The notes under the pieces were generated by a model that ran no database searches, was not told the origin of the DNA, and saw only the letters and a list, made by a program, of their open reading frames with translations. Shown one piece after another: positions 23,927 to 33,943 of a DNA stretch of 64,000 bases (position 1 is the first letter of the stretch; each line of letters opens with the position of its first letter). This stretch comes from Radiobacillus kanasensis. GTDB lineage: Bacteria > Bacillota > Bacilli > Bacillales > Amphibacillaceae. The DNA lies in NCBI RefSeq assembly GCF_021049245.1, contig NZ_CP088020.1, forward strand, positions 2,486,001 to 2,550,000, read 5' to 3'. Position numbers and translations under genes: made by a program.

Positions 23927-24022
23927 CCATAATAACGAACAGACATTCCCGTTTAAAGGAGGTGATGTATATAGTTTGTCCCGAATAAACGTCTACCCAC
24001 GTAATAAAAGGGATGGATAAAA

Positions 24023-25210
24023 GTGAAATTACACAAAACAAAAATTGATGATGAGATTTACTACTATGTATTGAAAAATGGTGAAAAGAGTTATTTGTAT
24101 CGCCATAAATATTATGATGATTTAGGGAAAAGAAAAGAAAAAAAGAAAAGTGGGTTTAAAACTGAAAAAGAAGCTTACAGAGCATTATTAGAAATCAGAG
24201 CGGCTTTATTGAATGGACAAGTGAAAAAGGTTGAGAATAACCAAATGACTATATCTCAATGGCTAGACATTTGGTACGACACTTATAACAATGGATGGGA
24301 AGTATCAACTCGTTCTCTAAGAAGAGATGTTATCAGGGATCATATGAAACCCCTACTAGGTAAATATAAAATAAACGATTTAGATAGAACAACTTATATA
24401 AGAATGTACATCAATAAGCTATTAAAAAAGTATAAACCTAGTTCAGTAATCTTATTCCATGACTTATTCAGAATAGCCATTAATGCAGCTGTAGATGATG
24501 AAATAATTCCTCGTAACAGATTTAATAAAATTAGTATCAACAAGGAGGAGGAGGAACTTGAAAATTTTTTAACTCCTGAAGAACTAAATGTTTTCTTAGA
24601 TGTCGCAAAAAAATATGCCAATATAACAGGATATACACTAATTTATTTCCTAGCATACACTGGATTACGTAAAGGTGAAGCTTTAGGGTTGAAATGGGAA
24701 GATATTGATTTTAAAGAAAAAACGATAACTGTCAAACGCACTAGGGATTATTATGGTGAACGTTCACCCAAAACAAAAAACAGTTATCGAACAATTCCAA
24801 TTGACGATGTAGTAGTTCAGCAATTGGAAGTTTATCAAAAATGGTGCATGGAAACAAAGTTTAAGTTTGGTATGAGGTTGGATAAAGAAAAAGATTTAGT
24901 ATTTATTAGTTATCAAGGAGGCACACCTTGTGGGCCAATCATTTTGTTTGATTTATTTGAATCACTTTATAAGAATATGGAAAAAGATAAAATAAAACTC
25001 AAAAAAATTACTCCCCACGGGCTAAGACATACACATGCAACCATGTTAGTTAATATGGGGATTCCCCCTAAAACAGTTGCAGAACGGTTAGGTAACACTG
25101 TGGAAATGATTTATAACGTGTACTCTCATTCCTTTAAAGAATTAGAGGATAAAGCTGTAGGTGCTTTTAGTGAAAGTCTGGCAAGTGGGGCTAAAATTGG
25201 GGCTAAATGA
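24023..25210 (+). CDS. int: Tyrosine integrase
   Basis: A 395-residue site-specific recombinase. Residues 1-70 are an arm-type DNA-binding domain, 75-165 a SAM-like core-binding domain, and 185-380 the catalytic domain. Visible catalytic residues are R216 (TGLRKGEALGLKW), Lys near 252, H332 and R335 (HGLRHTHATML), and Y367 (EMIYNVYSH). The second His position reads LGNT (N358), a tolerated change. The start is a GTG at 24023 after AAGGGATGG. It is the last prophage gene; attR should lie between its 3' end and the ytpQ end. Confidence 0.95.
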   Translation: MKLHKTKIDDEIYYYVLKNGEKSYLYRHKYYDDLGKRKEKKKSGFKTEKEAYRALLEIRAALLNGQVKKVENNQMTISQWLDIWYDTYNNGWEVSTRSLRRDVIRDHMKPLLGKYKINDLDRTTYIRMYINKLLKKYKPSSVILFHDLFRIAINAAVDDEIIPRNRFNKISINKEEEELENFLTPEELNVFLDVAKKYANITGYTLIYFLAYTGLRKGEALGLKWEDIDFKEKTITVKRTRDYYGERSPKTKNSYRTIPIDDVVVQQLEVYQKWCMETKFKFGMRLDKEKDLVFISYQGGTPCGPIILFDLFESLYKNMEKDKIKLKKITPHGLRHTHATMLVNMGIPPKTVAERLGNTVEMIYNVYSHSFKELEDKAVGAFSESLASGAKIGAK

Positions 25211-25226
25211 GTTACTATAGCCCCAA
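25197..25226. repeat. Inverted repeat at the integrase/ytpQ junction
   Basis: TTGGGGCTA, 12 bases, TAGCCCCAA: a perfect 9-bp stem overlapping the integrase stop. There is no strong U-tract. It lies where the right prophage end (attR) is expected. Confidence 0.5.
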
Positions 25227-25247
25227 CCCCTTCATGTATGCCTTGTT

Positions 25248-26051
25248 TCATTTCGGTCGATTTTTCGCTAAGATAAATATTGGTTCAAGTTTTTTGTCGT
25301 CATAAATGAAAGACAAGGAAGTAATGGGGACTCGACCTTCTGCAAAAAACTTCATTGTCATCTGTGCTAGGATATCGTATCCTGTATCATTTTGAATATC
25401 TGCAAAAATAAGGACATCCTGATGAGGCACAGCTACCGCCAATTCACCCTTACTGTTCGCTTTCATTTCCTCTAGTAGAGATTCATTTAATATTCTACTA
25501 GCATCATACCCATCCTGGGAAGCGATGAAGTAGAAATCATTGTCGGCTACTCGGTCATGCTTCGGTTCATTAGCCAAGGAACGGACATTGAAGGTAGATA
25601 CTTCCCGAATCCGTTCTACAGTCCATCCTTCCGCTTCAAGCATATCTTCCTCCAAAAGCTTATAGGAGCTTCCTAAATCTAAGGCGTAGTAGATTCTCGT
25701 TTCTGCTGTATGTTCGGAAAAGAGAAGCTTCTTACCTGCTTTTGTTTTTTTCGGAAAAGAAGTTGCTCGAATGACTGGGTAGATGTGGCGCTCTTGCCCG
25801 TTTAGTTCATGTGTTTCATTCATCACCTTAAGGGCTTCTGATACATGATACTCTAGTTCATCTAGTGCTGCTTCTCCCCTTAATTCATACTTGGCAATCA
25901 CATTCGGAATCGTAATAGAGATTCCTTGTCCCGTCTCTTTCCATTCAACACGAAACTTATCCTTATCTCGATTAAACGACGTACGCCAGTCCGTATTGGT
26001 ATTAAAACGCTCTTCTAGCTTATTTTTCATTTTGATACTATTCATTTTCAT
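25248..26051 (-). CDS. ytpQ: DUF1444 protein YtpQ
   Basis: A 267-residue protein of the DUF1444 family, length as in B. subtilis YtpQ. It includes NVIAKYELRGEAALDELEYH, FPVIRATSF-like PVIRATSFPKKTK and the C-terminal FILAKNRPK. Function is unknown; it is usually encoded next to the thioredoxin-like YtpP. The start at 26051 follows AAGAGGTGG by nine bases; longer versions upstream would run into repeat DNA. In B. subtilis ytpR and sftA follow; here the prophage does, so it appears inserted at the ytpQ 3' side. Confidence 0.9.
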   Translation of the reverse strand: MKMNSIKMKNKLEERFNTNTDWRTSFNRDKDKFRVEWKETGQGISITIPNVIAKYELRGEAALDELEYHVSEALKVMNETHELNGQERHIYPVIRATSFPKKTKAGKKLLFSEHTAETRIYYALDLGSSYKLLEEDMLEAEGWTVERIREVSTFNVRSLANEPKHDRVADNDFYFIASQDGYDASRILNESLLEEMKANSKGELAVAVPHQDVLIFADIQNDTGYDILAQMTMKFFAEGRVPITSLSFIYDDKKLEPIFILAKNRPK

Positions 26052-26124
26052 AATTTTCATCCACCTCTTGGAAGAACTTAATCCACGTGTTATTTTAGCA
26101 TTAATGACCGATGGATGAAAGAAA

Positions 26125-27175
26125 GAGGCTGGGGCAAAACAATAACTTCCCACTTTAAAAACGTACGGATTAGAGATAGGATGCTTAGTATGTTAATTTT
26201 CAATGGTTGGAGCTTCATTCAGGTTTGATAGAAATTGCGACGTGACTCTAATTAAAAATTTATTGAAAGAATGAAAAGTGAAGCTTGATGCCACACTTCG
26301 GCAGAACACTCCGCTTTCCACGGGCACGGCCTCAATCTCCTCGGAAGAAACCCGCTTCCTTGAAAAAGTAATCCGCTTTTTCTGCGTGCGATGTGTATTC
26401 ATAGGAGCTTTCCTTGTCCTGCGGGGCTTTCACCTCGTGCTGTTCCCGTAGGACAAGAAGTGCTTCGGCAGCATTACATCGCACGAAGAAAATGGATTTT
26501 TATTTTCGAGGAGTCTTCGTATTCTGCCTACGCTAAGTTAATACTTTCTAATTTAGTAAACTTTGTATCCGGAAGCAGCTAATTAATCCTCTAAAAAATT
26601 GGAAATCCTATTCAAAAATTATAAGTCTGATAACTATGAAATGCTATCTTAATAAGATTTCACTTACTTATAATATTATTAAAAGTTACTCTATACTTCG
26701 GAACTTTATTTGTCAGCTACTTACGACATGTTGATTGGAGTGGAGGGTAATCGACTCCTCGAAAATAAAGCCCAATTTTCTTCGTGCGATGTCTATTCTA
26801 AGAAGATTTCCTTGTCCTGCGGGAACAGCACGAGTTGAAGACCCCGAAAGATGCACCTGCGTCTTCTAGTAACGCTTAGAAGTAAGCTTCCTCGGTGCAA
26901 GGCAGCAAGGATGATTATTCTATGTAGTAGCCTGGCTGAGACCGTGCCCGCGGAAAGCGATTACCCGTAACGGAAATCAGCATCGTACACACATCGAGCA
27001 GTTATTAAACCGGTATTTTTTTGTTTAACTATTTTTTACGTCGCATTTTATATAAAATTAGCAACAACATTTACAATAGCATCCTAAAAGAAAAATCCGA
27101 ACTGATTGGAATTCTAATGAAGAATTCGATCCAGTTCGGATTTTATTAGGATTCATACACTTTTGTCCCAGATTA
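26125..27175. repeat. Composite inverted-repeat element, no gene
   Basis: About 1 kb without coding potential. Its ends carry imperfect inverted termini CTGGGGCAAAA (26130) and TTTTGTCCCAG (27161). Inside are two inverted copies of a module of about 210 bp (26302-26515 and 26753-26965); matches include CGCTTTCC-CGGGCACGG/CCGTGCCCGCGGAAAGCG and ACATCGCACGAAGAAAAT/ATTTTCTTCGTGCGATGT. Intergenic elements of this kind recur in Bacillaceae genomes. Part of the module, the hairpin near 27091-27146, recurs at 62413-62473. Confidence 0.7.
27091..27146 (-). terminator. Terminator of the ytpP operon, inside the repeat element
   Basis: Stem AAAATCCGAACTG/CAGTTCGGATTTT with an inner GAATTC stem; the minus strand continues into TTTTTCTTTT. 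It lies downstream of ytpP. Confidence 0.7.
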
Positions 27176-27183
27176 TTTGGCTA

Positions 27184-27495
27184 TTATAGTGATTCAATAA
27201 ACGATTCTATTTCTTCTCTCGTTTTTCGATCCTTACTAACGAAACGACCTACTTCTTTTCCTTTATGGAATCCAAGAAAACTTGGAATTCCAAACACATC
27301 ATATTGACTACAAACATCGATAAACTGATCCCGGTCAACATGGATAAACGTATAATCCCTATACTTTTCTTCCACCTCAGGCATAAACGGATCTATAAAG
27401 TGACAATCCGGACACCAATCTGCTGAAAACATCAGAATCAATTTATCCTTTTCAAGAAGCTCTTGAAGTTGTTCTTCGGATTGTAAATTTTCCAT
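27184..27495 (-). CDS. ytpP: Thioredoxin-like protein YtpP
   Basis: A 103-residue thioredoxin fold with active site WCPDC (residues 27-31) after ILMFSAD, and the cis-proline segment GIPSF. The CPDC dipeptide differs from the CGPC of TrxA, so redox potential or partners may differ. AGAGGGGTG lies eight bases before the chosen ATG. It follows the EIIC-like gene by 14 bases and ends before the repeat element. Confidence 0.9.
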   Translation of the reverse strand: MENLQSEEQLQELLEKDKLILMFSADWCPDCHFIDPFMPEVEEKYRDYTFIHVDRDQFIDVCSQYDVFGIPSFLGFHKGKEVGRFVSKDRKTREEIESFIESL

Positions 27496-27509
27496 AACAG
27501 ACACCCCTC

Positions 27510-28544
27510 TTATTCATAGTTGATCTTCATATCACCAGGCTTAATCCATCCACGTTTACGGAACCATTCCGAAAAAACAAGACTAACAATGGCAGGACCG
27601 ATGATATGCAACAGTAATACTATCCAAAACACATTAAATGTAAAACCCATTGTTTCAAACGTCATAATCTGTCCAACTAATCCTGCTGTTCCCATACCTG
27701 CACCTAATGCGTTATTCTCCATTTCAAAATAAACTGTTGCAAGCGGTGCAAACACAATTCCAGCAATTGTTGGTGGAAGGATTATGATAGGTTTCTGGAT
27801 GATATTTGCTACTTGTAGCATGGAAGTTCCTATTCCTTGTGCTAGGAATCCTCCAAAACCATTATCGCGATAACTGGATACCGCAAATCCTACCATTTGA
27901 GCCGCACATCCTACTGTAGCCGCCCCAGCAGCAATACCACTTAAGTCAAGCATAATCGCAATGGCTGCACTTGAAATGGGGGCTGTTAACGCCCACCCCA
28001 TTAATACAGCAACGATTATCCCCATTATAAAGGGTTGTTGCTCTGTCGACCAATTAATAACACTTCCAAACCAAATCATAAAGTTATTAATTGGTGGACC
28101 GATAAACGTCCCTACTAGAAATCCTACTGCAATTGTCACAAACGGCGTGAGTAAAATATCCAATCTCGTTTGCTTGTAGATCAATTTCCCGAATTCTGTA
28201 GCCAGTACTGCTGTCACGTAGCTTCCTGCTGGTCCACCTAATTCTGCACCAAAAGCCCCTGCATATAACGCAGATAATAATACTAATGGTGGAGCTTTTA
28301 AGCCATAGGCAATCGCAACCCCTATAGCTCCCCCCATTACTTTTGTTTCCATTGCATAGCTTCCCATATCAATTAATCCTGTCTGAACAGAAGCTGGGAA
28401 AAAGGCTAGTTGTTCTCCTAATGTTTTAATAATGAGTCCAATAATCAAAGAAGAAAACAAACCAAGTGCCATAAAACTTAACGCTGTTATAAAATACTCT
28501 CTTGGCGATAAAGAAATCCCTTTCTTATGTAAAAAATCTATCAC
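27510..28544 (-). CDS. PTS EIIC-like / PfoR-type membrane protein
   Basis: A 344-residue, Gly/Ala-rich membrane protein with about nine hydrophobic segments (EYFITALSFMALGLFSSLII, IGVAIAYGL, PFVTIAVGFLVGTFI and others). It matches the PTS_EIIC_2/PfoR family, membrane proteins related to sugar PTS permeases but without EIIA or EIIB partners. Some are linked to toxin gene regulation in Clostridium. The GTG start follows GGGGGTACACTG. It forms an operon with ytpP. Substrate unknown. Confidence 0.8.
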   Translation of the reverse strand: MIDFLHKKGISLSPREYFITALSFMALGLFSSLIIGLIIKTLGEQLAFFPASVQTGLIDMGSYAMETKVMGGAIGVAIAYGLKAPPLVLLSALYAGAFGAELGGPAGSYVTAVLATEFGKLIYKQTRLDILLTPFVTIAVGFLVGTFIGPPINNFMIWFGSVINWSTEQQPFIMGIIVAVLMGWALTAPISSAAIAIMLDLSGIAAGAATVGCAAQMVGFAVSSYRDNGFGGFLAQGIGTSMLQVANIIQKPIIILPPTIAGIVFAPLATVYFEMENNALGAGMGTAGLVGQIMTFETMGFTFNVFWIVLLLHIIGPAIVSLVFSEWFRKRGWIKPGDMKINYE

Positions 28545-28762
28545 CAGTGTACCCCCTTTTTGGTGTTCCTTTAAAACTTAATCCATATATTACACAATCC
28601 TTTATGTGAATACAAATAAGTATTTTATTTGTGTTTCTTTAAATAGTAAATTGTAATTTTGCCGAATATTCACTATAATTGTTGCATTAGGGAAAAAATT
28701 GTCATATACAATTCTCTGATTATTCCGATACAAAAGAGAGACATACATAAGGGGGAGTCAAA

Positions 28763-31030
28763 ATGAAATCGATTCGAAGTCGAGTACGACTAATCTTAAT
28801 TTTGGCGGTCAGCAGCTTAATTGTTCTAAGTGTGTTTGCATTTATTTTTATGAATCAACAACAAAGCTGGTCCGACAAAAGAAATGTAGTAGAAAAAGCT
28901 CTTGTACATAGTGGGGAAATTGAAACAGAAATGGCATTAACTCGTCATAAAGAACAAATCTTCCTATCTAATCCTTCCGAAGAAAATGCAGAGGCACTTA
29001 AGCAGTCTATTGCAAATGTAAAAGCATTAGCAACTACCCATGCTAAAAAAGATTCTAGCAACAAAAAAATTGCAGATAATTTCCTTCTAATCCAGGAAAG
29101 TGCTACTTCGTATGAAAAGCAAATTGATCCAATGGTTAACATGTTCCGCATGATTGGCTTCACGGATGATCAAGGGCTAAACAAAACCATTGAAGAATCC
29201 TACAATAACTTTCAACAGGTCATTAATGAATACAATGATCCTATCCTAAAGAATGGTCTTCTACAGATTAAGGTACATGAGCAAGAATACCTTCAAACTG
29301 GAGATAGTGAGAAAAACAACTTTGATTCGGCAGTTAGAGATTTTACCCGTTTAATCACTGATTCGGATATGTCTGATGAGCAAAAGAGAGAGATTAGTTC
29401 GTCCTTATTAAAATATCAACAGTCTGTAAACTCCATTACATCTACCAAAACACAGGCGCGAGCTATTACTGATTCTTTTGAGAAAGTAGCTGCAAATGTC
29501 GATCAGATTATTACGGACGTTGGGCTAAGTGCTCAACAAATGAATAATCAAATCCAGAAAGATCAAGCGGCCGCCATGAGACTAATCACGATTCTATTTA
29601 TTGCCGTTGGTGTTTTATCATTAGCTATTATGATTGCTACTGGACTTGTCTTAATCCGTTCTATTACAAAATCTGTTAACCAATTAAAAGTAGGAGCTCA
29701 AATTATCGGAGAAGGGGACCTTTCCCATCGAGTCCAAGTAGATACGAAAGATGAAATGGCTGATATCGCCTCTACCTTTAACCAGATGGCTCACCGCATG
29801 GAAGCTTCTATGCTAAAAGTAAAAGGGGCATCTACGGTATTAGGAAGCTCTTCCTCTAACTTAGCTGCTGTTTCCGAACAGACAACTGCACAGGCGGATG
29901 AGGTTTCAGAAGCCATCAATCAAGTGGCAACAGGTTCCCAGAACCAAGCTCACCAAATTGAACAAAGCACTCAACTCATTCAGCAGGTTTCGGAAGCTAT
30001 TCAAGGAACGCGTATCGCAGCGGATGATATTTCGGATAAACTAGTGGGAGCAGAAGAAGATGGTAAATCAGGATTGGAAACGGTTCACAAGCTTGAAGAT
30101 ACATCCAGCAACTTTATTCATCTTGCTTCTCATTTAAGTAATGAAGTCGTACAAGCTGCCGCACAATCAAAGGATATTACGACAATAGTAGCTACTATCG
30201 AAGAAATCGCCGATAACACTAACCTTTTAGCCTTAAATGCAGCGATTGAATCTGCACGTGCTGGAGAAAACGGCCGTGGATTTGCAGTAGTAGCGGATGA
30301 AGTTAGAAAACTTGCTGAACGTTCTAAAACAGAAGCACAAGAAATTCATCAATTAGTGGAGCAAATGCATAAACAAATGAACAACTTATCGGAAGATGCT
30401 AATAAATTTACGAGCTACCAGGAAACACAAGAAGAAGCAGTCGCATTAACGAAAAGTGCCTTTAACCGAATCGTTCAAAATATATATAACATGAATGAAA
30501 AAATTGAGGAAGTAAGACATTCTATTCAACATGTGGATGGGGTCAATGAAAACTTAAAAGATGCACTTCATTCTATTAGTGTTATTTCAGAAGAAGCCGT
30601 TGCAACCGCCGAAGAAGTCGCGGCTTCTAGTGAAACCCAATCTCAATCGATTGAGGAAGTCAATCAAGCCGCTATTGATCTTCAATCTTTGTCTCAAGAA
30701 TTAGAAGCAGAAGTCAGTCAATTCAAGTTAAATGACAATCATAGCGAAGAGGATTACGTTCATGCTGAATATTTGGAAGATGAAAATATCCACGTTGACA
30801 ATGAAGATGCCTTTGAAGAGCAGGGTACAGATTACTTAGTGAATGAATTATCCGATTCAGACTCAGAAGAAGTGGTTGCGGAAGAGAATGAAACAGATGC
30901 TGAAGAATACGCTTATTCGGAAGAGGAAATTACTTCAAATGAAGGGGCTCGACCAGAACTAGAAGAAGGGGAAATAGAGCCTCCTTTTGAAGACGAGATT
31001 AAAGAGTCTGAAGAAAACAAGCATAAATAA
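28763..31030 (+). CDS. Methyl-accepting chemotaxis protein with long acidic tail
   Basis: A 755-residue chemoreceptor. TM1 is at 7-29, an extracellular helical sensor at about 30-270, TM2 at 273-298, HAMP at about 298-350, and the signalling domain has its tip at [39 protein letters not shown]. After FKLND the last 95 residues are strongly acidic (many [23 protein letters not shown]), which is not part of the normal MCP C-terminus. AGGGGGAG precedes the ATG. Upstream are TTGCAT-N17-TATACA and a CCGATA block that may reflect sigma-D. Confidence 0.9.
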   Translation: MKSIRSRVRLILILAVSSLIVLSVFAFIFMNQQQSWSDKRNVVEKALVHSGEIETEMALTRHKEQIFLSNPSEENAEALKQSIANVKALATTHAKKDSSNKKIADNFLLIQESATSYEKQIDPMVNMFRMIGFTDDQGLNKTIEESYNNFQQVINEYNDPILKNGLLQIKVHEQEYLQTGDSEKNNFDSAVRDFTRLITDSDMSDEQKREISSSLLKYQQSVNSITSTKTQARAITDSFEKVAANVDQIITDVGLSAQQMNNQIQKDQAAAMRLITILFIAVGVLSLAIMIATGLVLIRSITKSVNQLKVGAQIIGEGDLSHRVQVDTKDEMADIASTFNQMAHRMEASMLKVKGASTVLGSSSSNLAAVSEQTTAQADEVSEAINQVATGSQNQAHQIEQSTQLIQQVSEAIQGTRIAADDISDKLVGAEEDGKSGLETVHKLEDTSSNFIHLASHLSNEVVQAAAQSKDITTIVATIEEIADNTNLLALNAAIESARAGENGRGFAVVADEVRKLAERSKTEAQEIHQLVEQMHKQMNNLSEDANKFTSYQETQEEAVALTKSAFNRIVQNIYNMNEKIEEVRHSIQHVDGVNENLKDALHSISVISEEAVATAEEVAASSETQSQSIEEVNQAAIDLQSLSQELEAEVSQFKLNDNHSEEDYVHAEYLEDENIHVDNEDAFEEQGTDYLVNELSDSDSEEVVAEENETDAEEYAYSEEEITSNEGARPELEEGEIEPPFEDEIKESEENKHK

Positions 31031-31036
31031 GGCAAA

Positions 31037-31071
31037 CAAAAAAATAGGTGCGGGGTCGCACCTATTTTTTT
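31037..31071. terminator. Bidirectional terminator
   Basis: Stem ATAGGTGC/GCACCTAT with a six-base loop and A/T tracts on both sides, between the chemoreceptor and the convergent lipoprotein gene. Confidence 0.9.
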
Positions 31072-31588
31072 ACTCTGCTTCCGTTTTTACTAAGGAATTG
31101 GCCATCACCATCATGTCTTCGGCACTTTGCTCCATATCTCCTTTAGACGTAATTGTGGTAATTTTCACGCCCCCAACTCCAACTTGAAGTTCATATCCAT
31201 CATCCGTATCTATGATTCGTAAATATCCAAACTTATTCTCTTTTTCAAAGGTAGTTAACAATAGTGGCTTGTCCGCTGAAGATGCCTCTTCATAATTTAA
31301 CTGACTCGTCGGTTCCTCTAGTGCATTATAGAATAATATAAATGTTTGATCGCCATTTTCAAAAATAACATTGCTCGGTCCTTTTTCGACCGTTTCCAAA
31401 TGATCTGGGATGTAAAGAGAGAAACCTTCCATTTCTTGATTTGACTCTTTCCCCTCTTCTTTAAACGTCTTTTCTACTATAGCTTTCGTACTTTTTATAG
31501 CTTCCTCTTCTGATTTTAAGCTACAACCAGTTAAGAGAAGGAATGCTGCACCAATAAAAAGCAGGAAAGAAAATTTCGTTACCTTCAC
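31070..31588 (-). CDS. Lipoprotein, unknown function
   Basis: A 172-residue lipoprotein: KVTKFSFLLFIGAAFLLLTGC places lipidated Cys at residue 22. The mature domain contains GFSLYIPDHLETVEKGPSNV and a C-terminal GGVKITTITSKGDME. The start is GTG at 31588 after AGGAGG. I do not recognise the family. It is convergent with the chemoreceptor gene. Confidence 0.75.
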   Translation of the reverse strand: MKVTKFSFLLFIGAAFLLLTGCSLKSEEEAIKSTKAIVEKTFKEEGKESNQEMEGFSLYIPDHLETVEKGPSNVIFENGDQTFILFYNALEEPTSQLNYEEASSADKPLLLTTFEKENKFGYLRIIDTDDGYELQVGVGGVKITTITSKGDMEQSAEDMMVMANSLVKTEAE

Positions 31589-31679
31589 CGTACTTCCTCC
31601 TGAATCAATAGTACTTTGTTCCCTATTTACTATATACTAAGCATTCAAGCTTTGACAAGTTTCGCCCTATTCACATCTT

Positions 31680-31708
31680 TTGTACTAAGTTTGAAATGTC
31701 GATATAAT
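31680..31708 (+). promoter_or_regulatory. Promoter of ytoQ
   Basis: TTGTAC (31680-31685), 17 bases, TATAAT (31703-31708), about 38 bases before the ytoQ start. Confidence 0.7.
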
Positions 31709-31746
31709 CATACATAGAGCATGAGAAGCCGAGGAGGAATAAAACG

Positions 31747-32187
31747 ATGAGATTAACCGTTTTTTTAGCAGGTCAAATTCACAATAATTGGCGAGATGAA
31801 ATAAAAGAAAAAGCAGCCACAAGAGGCCTACCATTAGATTTCGTTGGACCACAGGAAAACCACGATGTATCCGATCATATTGGGGAACAAATCCTAGGAA
31901 ATCAGCCAAGTGCTTTATACCGTGATGACGCTGCATCAGATATTAACAATTTCCGGACCGAAGTTCTAATGAAGAAAGCAGACATTGTGATTGCTCTGTT
32001 TGGAGAATCTTATAAACAATGGAATACAGCAATGGATGCATCAACTGCTATTACTTTACAAAAGCCAACGATTATCGTTCGCCCAGAATCGTTAATTCAT
32101 CCGCTTAAAGAGTTATCTAACAAAGCGAATGTAACGGTTGAAACCATCGACCAAGCCATAGAAGTCCTTCGATACATTTATAAATGA
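31747..32187 (+). CDS. ytoQ: YtoQ family protein
   Basis: A 146-residue protein matching the YtoQ family: LTVFLAGQIHNNWRDEI, FVGPQENHDVSDHIGEQILG, KKADIVIALFGESYKQWN, TAITLQKPTIIVRPESLIHP. The fold looks like a nucleoside 2-deoxyribosyltransferase-related alpha/beta protein; activity is not known to me. CGAGGAGG lies just upstream. Confidence 0.85.
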   Translation: MRLTVFLAGQIHNNWRDEIKEKAATRGLPLDFVGPQENHDVSDHIGEQILGNQPSALYRDDAASDINNFRTEVLMKKADIVIALFGESYKQWNTAMDASTAITLQKPTIIVRPESLIHPLKELSNKANVTVETIDQAIEVLRYIYK

Positions 32188-32194
32188 GCATGAG

Positions 32195-32222
32195 AAAGCG
32201 CGCTAAATTAGCGCGCTTTTTT
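32195..32222 (+). terminator. Terminator of ytoQ
   Basis: AAGCGCGCTAA/TTAGCGCGCTT with one-base loop, then six T residues. It overlaps the 3' end of the convergent DUF84 gene. Confidence 0.9.
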
Positions 32223-32723
32223 CATCAATTGATATTGACCTTTCAATATTTGAATCACATGAGAGAACATTTGATCACGAGTAATTTGGCCATCGGTGAA
32301 AATACCGACTGCTCCCTCTTTTTTTCTTATATTCTTTCGATTCACATACTCATCCATTATATCCCCAAGCTCTTTTCCGTCCTGTAATGGTTGACGAAAT
32401 TCCTGTGGAAGTGGGAAACGAGCTCCTGCAGCAACATACAGCTCTCCTGACTCATCCACTAGTGCGCCCCAGTTACAAATGTAGAGCTTGTCAAGAAAAT
32501 CCATGACTCCACCTTCTAACCCAATTCCGAGTGCTCCAGCCTCTTTTGCAGCACAAGCTTTTGCCCGATTTATCGCACCTTCTAACGTTTCTTTATCCGA
32601 TAATGGTTGGGCGGAGACAAGACTGGGTACATCCAAAGGCAGGATGGTGGATTCCGTAAAGACCGACTCCACCGCAAGTAATTTAGCTGGGTTCTTCGAT
32701 CCAACAAATATCTTCTGTACCAT
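32208..32723 (-). CDS. Inosine/xanthosine triphosphatase, DUF84 (YjjX-like)
   Basis: A 171-residue NTPase: IFVGSKNPAKLLAVESVF, then GIGLEGGVMDF and ELGDIMDEY. These match the DUF84/YjjX family, which removes ITP and XTP to protect nucleic acids. The ATG follows the ytoP... upstream promoter region only weakly (GGGTAAACGGCG), and no other start fits. It sits six bases upstream of nothing else on the strand: ytoP ends at 32730 and the two genes are probably co-transcribed. Confidence 0.8.
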   Translation of the reverse strand: MVQKIFVGSKNPAKLLAVESVFTESTILPLDVPSLVSAQPLSDKETLEGAINRAKACAAKEAGALGIGLEGGVMDFLDKLYICNWGALVDESGELYVAAGARFPLPQEFRQPLQDGKELGDIMDEYVNRKNIRKKEGAVGIFTDGQITRDQMFSHVIQILKGQYQLMKKAR

Positions 32724-32729
32724 CGCCGT

Positions 32730-33797
32730 TTACCCGTTTTGTCTAATTTGATCCACTGTATTTTGATCCGTTGCTTTTACAAGTTTCACAATCAATTCTT
32801 TTGCAGCTGCATAATCATCTACATGAATGATGGAAGCGTGTGTATGAATATAGCGAGAACAGATACCAACAACGGCAGATGGAACCCCTTCGTTAGATAA
32901 GTGTACACGTCCGGCATCCGTACCACCTTGGGAAATAAAATATTGATAAGGGATGTTATTGGATTCAGCCGTATCTAAAATAAACTCACGCATCCCTTTA
33001 TGTGTAATCATCGAACGGTCAAAAATACGGAGCAGAGCGCCTTTTCCTAACTGCCCAAACTCTTTATCATCTCCGGACATATCATTAGCTGGGGAAGCAT
33101 CCAATGCATAAAAAATGTCTGGTTTTATCATGTTTGCAGCAACTTGAGCTCCTCTTAAGCCCACTTCTTCTTGTACTGTTGCCCCAGAATATAAATCATT
33201 GGATAGTGTTTCGTCTTTTAATTCCTTTAGTAATTCAACAGAAAGACCACAGCCATACCGGTTATCCCATGCTTTAGCTAGAATCTTTTTGCTGTTGGAC
33301 ATTGGAGTAAATGGTGTAACAGGCAAAATCGGTTGGCCAGGCTTAATTCCGATTTTTTTCGCGTCCTCTTCGTCATCGGCACCAATATCAATAAGCATAT
33401 TTTTGAGCTCCATCGGCTTCGAACGCTGAGCTTCCGTCAAGTTATGCGGTGGGATAGACCCTATTACGCCGACAACAGGACCGTTATCTGTCATAATTTG
33501 AACACGTTGTGCAAGCAAAACTTGGCTCCACCAGCCACCTAATGTTTGAAAACGGATCATTCCGTTTTTCGTAATTTGAGTTACCATGAATCCAACTTCA
33601 TCCATGTGACCAGCAACCATAACCTTTGGCCCTTTGCCTTTTTTATGACCAAATACCCCACCTAGATGGTCTTGGACAATTTCATCCGAATATTTTTCTA
33701 GCTCCCCTTTAAGAAAAGCTCTCACTTGATGTTCATTGCCAGGAGCTCCTGGTAGTTCTGTTAACGTTTTAAATAAATCTAAAGTCTCTTGATTCAT
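32730..33797 (-). CDS. ytoP: M42-family glutamyl/tetrahedral aminopeptidase YtoP
   Basis: A 355-residue metallopeptidase. Metal ligands are visible in [46 protein letters not shown] and the C-terminal HTHASI. The enzyme probably forms a tetrahedral oligomer and trims peptides. GGAGGAATACATAT before the ATG at 33797 fixes the start; the longer open frame upstream has no ribosome site. It is followed by the DUF84 gene after six bases. Confidence 0.92.
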   Translation of the reverse strand: MNQETLDLFKTLTELPGAPGNEHQVRAFLKGELEKYSDEIVQDHLGGVFGHKKGKGPKVMVAGHMDEVGFMVTQITKNGMIRFQTLGGWWSQVLLAQRVQIMTDNGPVVGVIGSIPPHNLTEAQRSKPMELKNMLIDIGADDEEDAKKIGIKPGQPILPVTPFTPMSNSKKILAKAWDNRYGCGLSVELLKELKDETLSNDLYSGATVQEEVGLRGAQVAANMIKPDIFYALDASPANDMSGDDKEFGQLGKGALLRIFDRSMITHKGMREFILDTAESNNIPYQYFISQGGTDAGRVHLSNEGVPSAVVGICSRYIHTHASIIHVDDYAAAKELIVKLVKATDQNTVDQIRQNG

Positions 33798-33943
33798 ATA
33801 TGTATTCCTCCAATTATGTAGGCTGCTTTTAATTCTATCGAATGTTTTCGTTTGTTTCCACTTAAATACTTTTCCTTTTAGTTTTCTATTTTCTGTAGAA
33901 TTAGGTATACTAAGAATAAATAAATTGTGTAGAGGTGACAGAT

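Noticed and set aside
22281..24001. 12-bp identical sequence CGTCTACCCACG at 22281 and 23990
   Set aside because: Could be integrase/excisionase arm sites, but one 12-bp match in 25 kb is expected by chance, and no flanking similarity or third copy was seen.
26391..26582. 63-codon open frame in the 26-kb repeat
   Set aside because: No ribosome site; the sequence is part of an inverted repeat module present twice.
28681..28762. Sigma-D promoter upstream of the first chemoreceptor
   Set aside because: TTCCGATA resembles the sigma-D -10, but no TAAA lies 15 bases upstream; a vegetative promoter TTGCAT-N17-TATACA fits as well, so I did not list it separately.
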